Of a DNA stretch of 35,634 nt, positions 33,248 to 35,634 are shown one piece after another. The translations under genes and the position numbers were made by a program. The stretch is from Asticcacaulis sp. UBA2476. GTDB taxonomy: Bacteria; Pseudomonadota; Alphaproteobacteria; Caulobacterales; Caulobacteraceae. The stretch lies in the NCBI GenBank assembly GCA_002342035.1, contig DDPE01000043.1, positions 1 to 35,634 of the forward strand, written 5' to 3'. Numbering within the stretch: the stretch's first letter is position 1; every line of letters starts with the position of its first letter. The notes below the pieces were generated by a model. The model had not been told where the DNA came from and searched no databases. It saw only the letters and a list, made by a program, of their open reading frames with translations.

Positions 33248-34957
33248 TCAAACCGGCTGAGTATCCTCAGCCGGTTTTTTCATGTCCGGATCGTAGGCGC
33301 GGATTACCCACACGGCCAATATGATCGCCACCACCCCGATCAGGGCTGTGTAGGTGAAAAACAGCATATAGCCTGCCCCCAGAGCATGAGGCGATACGCC
33401 AAGCGTTTCTGCCGGTTTGGCATAGGCGATGGCGGGCGTGTTGGTAAAAACCCCACTGACCCACGATTGCCCGTCTGAAGCCTTGGCCGACTCTTCGACG
33501 ATTTTACCCGATTGCGATGCCAAAAGCTTGCCCGGCAAGGCATAGAGCGAGGTAAACAGCGCATATTGCTGCGCCGCATAGCCCTTGGAAATCAGTGACG
33601 ACATATAGGCGATCAGCACCGTGCCCGCGACCCCGCCGGAGGCATTGTCGATACCGAGCGCGATTGAAAACGCCATCACGTCATTGCCTTTGGTCGCCAG
33701 CCACGCATAGGCAAGGTTGGACAACGACCCCACGATGGCACCGAAAATCAGCGAAAACTTGATACCGAAACGTGTCATGACAATCCCGCCCAGCGCCACA
33801 CCGGCCATGGTCATGATGACCCCGAAAATTTTGCGCACCTCAGCGATAACCGGCAGATCAAAGCCCAGATCGACATAAAACGCGCCGTTGACGTTGAGCA
33901 CGAAATCCGAAACGCGGTAGATGCAGATCATGGCTAGGATCAGCCAGGCGATATTTTCGTAGCGTTCAAAAAACGCCACGATCGGCACCACAAAGGTCTG
34001 GCGCAGATAGGCTCCGGGACGTGTCGGTGTGCCGGGCAGCGGCAGGCACGCCATGACTAGCAGCCCTAGCCCGGAAAGCACGGCGGGTAATTGCAAAAAT
34101 ATGCCGGTTTCACGGGCGGTCCAGACGGTTTTGACGGCATCAAAGGTCGGCTCACTGGGGAACAGGCCTTTGAACAGGTCGACATTGGCGGTAAGGCCCG
34201 CGCCCAAAAGGCAGATGGCGATCAACATCAGCAACAACCGGCCTGCCCACTCCAGCGCTTCCAATGCCGGCTTGGCTTCGGCGTCGCCATAGTCGATGGG
34301 CCGCACCTTATGTTCGGCTTCCTTGGGCGCAAACAGCACGGCTAGAACGCCGATCCCCATAAGGGCTGCCATCAGCGCATAGGCAAAGCCCCAGCCCAAG
34401 GTGTCGGCCAGCAGCAGCGGGACAATACCGGACACGAACGGGGCGATGCGCGCCCCCCAAGCGGTGGCGGTGGCCAGCACCGCCTGATTGTCAGTGGAAT
34501 CGCCCGCCGTTTCGATCCGCCAGGCGTCGATAACGACGTCCTGTGTCGCACCGGCAAACCCGATCAGGATGGCTACCAATGCCATAAGCGGAAGCTGGGT
34601 TTGCGGATTGAGCGTCGATATGGCCCACAGCCCGAACATGATCACGACCTGACTAAGCAATATCCAGCCGCGGCGATGGCCCATCAGGTAGGTCAGGCCG
34701 GGGATGCTGATGCGGTCAAGGACCGGCGCCCAGACGAATTTCAAACTGTAGACAAAGGTCACCAGCGAGAAATAGCTAATGGCGGTCAGCGATAAATCTA
34801 CGCTGCGCAGCCATATCGACAGGGTATCAAAGATCAGCGACAGCGGCAGGCCCGACGCGAACCCTAAGCCTATCATCACCAGAGTGCGGCGCTGAAAAAA
34901 GATTTTCAGAACATCCTTGAAATTCTTTTTAGGGGCCGTACTGGTTTTATCAGTCAT
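33248..34957 (-). CDS. ampG: AmpG-like muropeptide permease (MFS)
   Basis: This inner-membrane transporter of 569 residues has about 12 to 14 hydrophobic helices and the family start FASGLPLSLIFDTLSIWLR. Helix 4 has IGFAGATQDVVIDAWRIE, and DNASGGVAGTVLIAYMSSL and QYALFTSLYALPGKLLA lie in the second half; all fit AmpG. AmpG imports GlcNAc-anhydroMurNAc peptides for cell-wall recycling. The central insert (about 235-330) is longer than in E. coli. The last eight codons lie in the maeB terminator. The name rests on motif similarity, not on the substrate. Confidence 0.8.
   Translation of the reverse strand: MTDKTSTAPKKNFKDVLKIFFQRRTLVMIGLGFASGLPLSLIFDTLSIWLRSVDLSLTAISYFSLVTFVYSLKFVWAPVLDRISIPGLTYLMGHRRGWILLSQVVIMFGLWAISTLNPQTQLPLMALVAILIGFAGATQDVVIDAWRIETAGDSTDNQAVLATATAWGARIAPFVSGIVPLLLADTLGWGFAYALMAALMGIGVLAVLFAPKEAEHKVRPIDYGDAEAKPALEALEWAGRLLLMLIAICLLGAGLTANVDLFKGLFPSEPTFDAVKTVWTARETGIFLQLPAVLSGLGLLVMACLPLPGTPTRPGAYLRQTFVVPIVAFFERYENIAWLILAMICIYRVSDFVLNVNGAFYVDLGFDLPVIAEVRKIFGVIMTMAGVALGGIVMTRFGIKFSLIFGAIVGSLSNLAYAWLATKGNDVMAFSIALGIDNASGGVAGTVLIAYMSSLISKGYAAQQYALFTSLYALPGKLLASQSGKIVEESAKASDGQSWVSGVFTNTPAIAYAKPAETLGVSPHALGAGYMLFFTYTALIGVVAIILAVWVIRAYDPDMKKPAEDTQPV
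33251..33280 (+). terminator. maeB terminator embedded in the ampG-like coding end
   Basis: AACCGGCTGAG and CTCAGCCGGTT form a perfect 11-bp stem with a TATC loop, followed by a T-run to 33280. It ends the maeB transcript, and on the other strand it encodes the last eight residues of the permease. Confidence 0.9.
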
Positions 34958-35032
34958 GAACGCTATGAAATCCCGTCGATCAAATCACGCCTTAGCCAAT
35001 TTGGTAACGCGAAACCGGACGGGGATAAAGCC

Positions 35033-35634
35033 TTAAGTTTGCGCGGTTTTGGGTGTCCAGGTCACCAGCATCTGACGCAGGGCATTTATCTCGATCGGCT
35101 TGGTCAAAAAGTCGTTCATGCCGGCCTGAAGACAGGCGCGCCGGTCTTCGTCATAGGCATTGGCGGTAAGGGCTACGACCGGGGTGGTAATGTTCATGGC
35201 CCTGATCTGGCGGGTGGCGCCCAGTCCATCAATGCCGGGTAAGCCCAGATCCATAAACACAATATCGAAATTACGTTCCGGCAGGATGGCAATGGCGTCT
35301 TCACCGGAGCAAACCCGCTCGACCAGACAGCCCTCCCGTTGCAGCAGGATCTTCGCCAGCAACGCGTTGACAGGGTTGTCTTCGACCAGAAGCACATGCG
35401 GTTCACCGCTAATTTTTACCTCGTCTGTGCCTGTTATGCGTTCATCGTCATCATTGGCGGGCCGTGCGGTGGCACGATTGGGGTTTTGGCTGTGCAGGGC
35501 CTCAATCTGTTCTTTAAGCGATTTCCGGCGCAGAGGTTTAATGAGGTAACCCGCCCAGCCCAGTTCCCGCCATTGTGGGATCTCAGCGCGCTGCTCAGGT
35601 GTCAGCAGGATCAGGCAGCGCGGTCCGGGGGCGG
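35033..35634 (-). CDS. C-terminal part of a two-receiver protein, probably a hybrid histidine kinase (partial)
   Basis: The frame runs off the window edge on the right, so only the last 200 residues or so are visible. The final receiver domain starts VLLVEDNPVNALLAK and has the phospho-acceptor Asp in FMDLGLPG, the switch Thr in ALTANAY and the Lys in LTKPIE. Upstream in the same frame, a second receiver end is seen (CLILLTPEQRAEIPQWREL, then GYLIKPLRRKSL). A GTG inside could look like a gene start at 35395, but the frame is continuous. Tandem receivers at a C-terminus are typical of hybrid sensor kinases. The sensor and kinase parts are outside the window. Confidence 0.75.
   Translation of the reverse strand, partial: APGPRCLILLTPEQRAEIPQWRELGWAGYLIKPLRRKSLKEQIEALHSQNPNRATARPANDDDERITGTDEVKISGEPHVLLVEDNPVNALLAKILLQREGCLVERVCSGEDAIAILPERNFDIVFMDLGLPGIDGLGATRQIRAMNITTPVVALTANAYDEDRRACLQAGMNDFLTKPIEINALRQMLVTWTPKTAQT

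Noticed and set aside
1..35634. tRNA, rRNA, CRISPR, phage or defence genes
   Set aside because: No cloverleaf, regularly spaced repeat array, integrase or defence motif was recognised on either strand. A covariance-model search would be needed to exclude small RNAs.

Overview
The window looks like part of a chromosome of a Caulobacterales alphaproteobacterium, close to Asticcacaulis/Caulobacter. The reasons are moderately high GC with strong codon bias, a very large (about 180 kDa class) NAD-glutamate dehydrogenase, a Fur protein without the CxxC pair, a MaeB-type malic enzyme fused to a phosphotransacetylase-like domain, and the core order nfu-tsaB-rimI-fur ... miaB-phoH-ybeY-corC-lnt-HTH-metK-trmB. 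The genus is inferred from gene content; no rRNA or tRNA gene was seen.

Layout. 1-338: AT-rich leader with several palindromes and no convincing gene. 339-4030: a two-gene carbohydrate module, a GT4 glycosyltransferase fused to a C-terminal (alpha/alpha) barrel-like region, followed by a GH130 protein. 4130-9517: giant NAD-glutamate dehydrogenase and a UspA-like protein. 9576-11821: Nfu iron-sulfur carrier, TsaB, RimI and Fur. 11818-15782 (minus): a translationally coupled GH106 alpha-L-rhamnosidase and GH28 polygalacturonase-like lipoprotein. This pectin/rhamnogalacturonan pair sits between fur and miaB and has a tandem 10-bp repeat upstream that looks like an operator. 15946-21691: miaB-phoH-ybeY-corC-lnt, tightly packed except for a 305-bp element with 34-bp terminal inverted repeats between ybeY and corC. 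21793-24323: a SinR/PraR-like HTH regulator, metK behind a perfect palindrome, and trmB. 24488-25090: an SdhC/FrdC-like five-helix membrane protein. 25087-30708 (minus): mutS then glnD. 30946-33228: maeB. 33248-34957 (minus): an AmpG-like permease. 35033-end (minus): the C-terminus of a protein with two receiver domains, probably a hybrid histidine kinase, cut by the window edge.

How the genes fit together. Most of the window is housekeeping: tRNA modification (TsaB, MiaB, TrmB), ribosome maturation and RNA turnover (YbeY, PhoH), envelope lipoprotein acylation (Lnt), the S-adenosylmethionine supply for methyltransferases (MetK), nitrogen sensing (GlnD) and carbon/nitrogen junction enzymes (glutamate dehydrogenase, MaeB). 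Accessory features are the GT4/GH130 pair, the GH106/GH28 pair, the inverted-repeat element, and two genes (rimI 5' half, lnt 3' third) whose base composition changes abruptly inside a conserved reading frame.

No CRISPR array, complete transposase, phage module or obvious defence system was found. The strongest candidates for something undescribed are the 305-bp inverted-repeat element, the GT4-barrel/GH130 module, the operator-like repeats, and the intragenic composition breaks.
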